Below are positions 13,478 through 14,064 of a stretch of 14,064 nucleotides of DNA, one piece after another. Each line of letters starts with the position of its first letter. Positions within the stretch are counted from its first letter, which is position 1. The notes beneath the pieces are model-generated. The model was given only the letters and a program-made list of their open reading frames with translations. It was not told the origin of the DNA and searched no databases. Both the position numbers and the translations under genes were made by a program. This DNA comes from Candidatus Uhrbacteria bacterium. Its GTDB lineage: Bacteria > Patescibacteriota > Patescibacteriia > 2-12-FULL-60-25. Where the stretch lies: the NCBI GenBank assembly GCA_009691315.1, contig SICT01000023.1:1-14064 (forward strand), written 5' to 3'.

Positions 13478-13561
13478 TTTTGGCTATCGGGAAAAACCGA
13501 AGCCCTTACGAAAAACAGATATGCGTTATCAGGAAAAACTGAAACTCTATCGCAACCATGA
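13478..13561 (+). other. in-frame extension past the MerR-like stop, with a repeated peptide
   Basis: Directly after TAA 13475-13477 the same frame stays open for 27 codons to TGA 13559-13561. It encodes L-S-G-K-T-E-A-L-T and, 14 codons later, L-S-G-K-T-E-T-L-S. The DNA copies (13486-13506 and 13528-13548) differ mostly at synonymous positions. A third GAAAAAC core lies at 13510-13516, so this may instead be a set of protein-binding DNA repeats ahead of the recombinase genes. Confidence 0.4.
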
Positions 13562-13567
13562 AATACC

Positions 13568-13753
13568 ATGGTTACCATCGACGAGTATCGTAAGATGCTC
13601 AACGACCGGACGAGTTCGGATGAACAAATCAAAGCACGGTTGGATTACCTTGAGGGGTTTTGCAGGAACATCATAAAGACGGAGTTACAGACCTATGTCG
13701 ATACCAAAAAACTCAATCACCAACAATCTAATCAACCCTTATGCGGGGCGTGA
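13568..13753 (+). CDS. small 61-residue protein upstream of the recombinase
   Basis: The ORF has M-V-T-I-D-E-Y-R-K-M-L-N-D and A-R-L-D-Y-L-E-G-F-C-R-N-I-I-K, a helical charged pattern. From memory, similar small proteins lie immediately before serine recombinases in Patescibacteria. Its last 59 bases overlap the start of the recombinase, which suggests translational coupling; the final residues after about 48 look less protein-like and may exist only because of the overlap. No Shine-Dalgarno sequence is visible. Function unknown; a recombination accessory role is suggested by position only. Confidence 0.55.
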   Translation: MVTIDEYRKMLNDRTSSDEQIKARLDYLEGFCRNIIKTELQTYVDTKKLNHQQSNQPLCGA

Positions 13754-14064
13754 TGGGCTTGTGTATGCGTGGGTATCGAGCAAACGGCAAGAGACGGACG
13801 GCTCGGGCTTGGGGAGCCAAGAGGGTCGCTGTATCCAAGAGCTTAAACTCTTGAACGTGCCGCATGATAGGTCTTTCCCAGACTGTTTTTCGGGTGGGGG
13901 AGATTTTATGAAACGGCCAGCCATGCGAGAGATGCTGGCTTACATAGACAACAACCCTCACAAAAAATTCGTAGTAGTGTTCGATGATCTTAAACGCTTC
14001 GCCCGTGATGTTAATTTTCATTTCAAGCTAAAGGCAGAGTTCAAATCCCGTGACGTATTGCTTC
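13695..14064 (+). CDS. serine recombinase (resolvase/invertase family), N-terminal part
   Basis: The first 123 residues are present; the gene runs off the window. It shows the N-terminal catalytic domain of serine recombinases: V-Y-A-W-V-S-S-K-R-Q at 23-32 with the nucleophile at Ser28, G-L-G-S-Q-E-G-R-C at 38-46, F-S-G-G-G-D-F-M-K-R-P-A-M-R-E-M-L at 65-81, and D-D-L-K-R-F-A-R-D at 97-105, which holds the two catalytic arginines (101 and 104). The position of the usual arginine two before the serine (R8 of gamma-delta resolvase) is Trp26. These enzymes cut and rejoin DNA through a phosphoserine and insert or excise mobile elements. ATG 13695 is the first start after an in-frame stop and lies inside the preceding ORF. 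Confidence 0.85.
   Translation, partial: MSIPKNSITNNLINPYAGRDGLVYAWVSSKRQETDGSGLGSQEGRCIQELKLLNVPHDRSFPDCFSGGGDFMKRPAMREMLAYIDNNPHKKFVVVFDDLKRFARDVNFHFKLKAEFKSRDVLL

Noticed and set aside
13486..13548. Tandem GAAAAAC-containing repeats as a CRISPR array or plasmid iterons
   Set aside because: There are only two clear copies plus one degenerate core, with no spacers or cas genes and no replication gene nearby.
13728..14021. Minus-strand ORF opposite the recombinase
   Set aside because: The plus strand has the recombinase motifs in order; the minus-strand product has no recognisable features.

Overview
The window looks like chromosome from a Patescibacteria (Candidate Phyla Radiation) bacterium. 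This is inferred from gene style: a short RuvA, a FemA/B-type peptidoglycan bridge enzyme directly after ruvA, a TrmB-family regulator, promoters that sit almost on the start codon, and few Shine-Dalgarno sequences. Several genes end in TGA and no real gene has an in-frame TGA, so the standard bacterial code applies. This argues against the groups that read UGA as glycine. No rRNA, tRNA or CRISPR array was seen.

Left part (1-3217), housekeeping, plus strand: the end of a metallo-beta-lactamase-fold hydrolase, a single-pass membrane protein with a coiled coil, and a complete gyrA.

Inserted segment (about 3218-6113): a HicB/HicA toxin-antitoxin pair, then a divergent pair made of a TrmB-family regulator (minus) and a highly unusual 2-hydroxyacid-dehydrogenase-like protein (plus). 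An AT-rich perfect palindrome lies between the divergent pair, over the regulator's promoter. The last 51 bp of gyrA recur at 6114-6164, right after the dehydrogenase. The two copies differ at four positions, all synonymous in the gyrA frame. The segment is therefore bracketed by two gyrA 3' ends and looks like a small addiction-stabilised island acquired from a related genome. This is the most interesting structure in the window.

Middle part (6165-9900): a minus-strand pair of small membrane proteins ending at a hairpin terminator, then a plus-strand run of ruvA, a FemX-like gene (with a GC-rich double-hairpin repeat inserted in frame) and a C45/penicillin-acyltransferase-like Ntn-hydrolase. 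A minus-strand gene of unknown function follows, with strong expression signals and its own terminator.

Right part (9900-14064), accessory: an unknown 140-residue protein with promoter and terminator, a large perfect hairpin, a short ORF, a helix-turn-helix/coiled-coil protein of phage or mobile-element style, a possible leader peptide ahead of an MFS transporter, a MerR-like regulator apparently made from a leaderless transcript, a small conserved-looking ORF, and the start of a serine recombinase that runs off the window. This is probably the edge of a mobile element.
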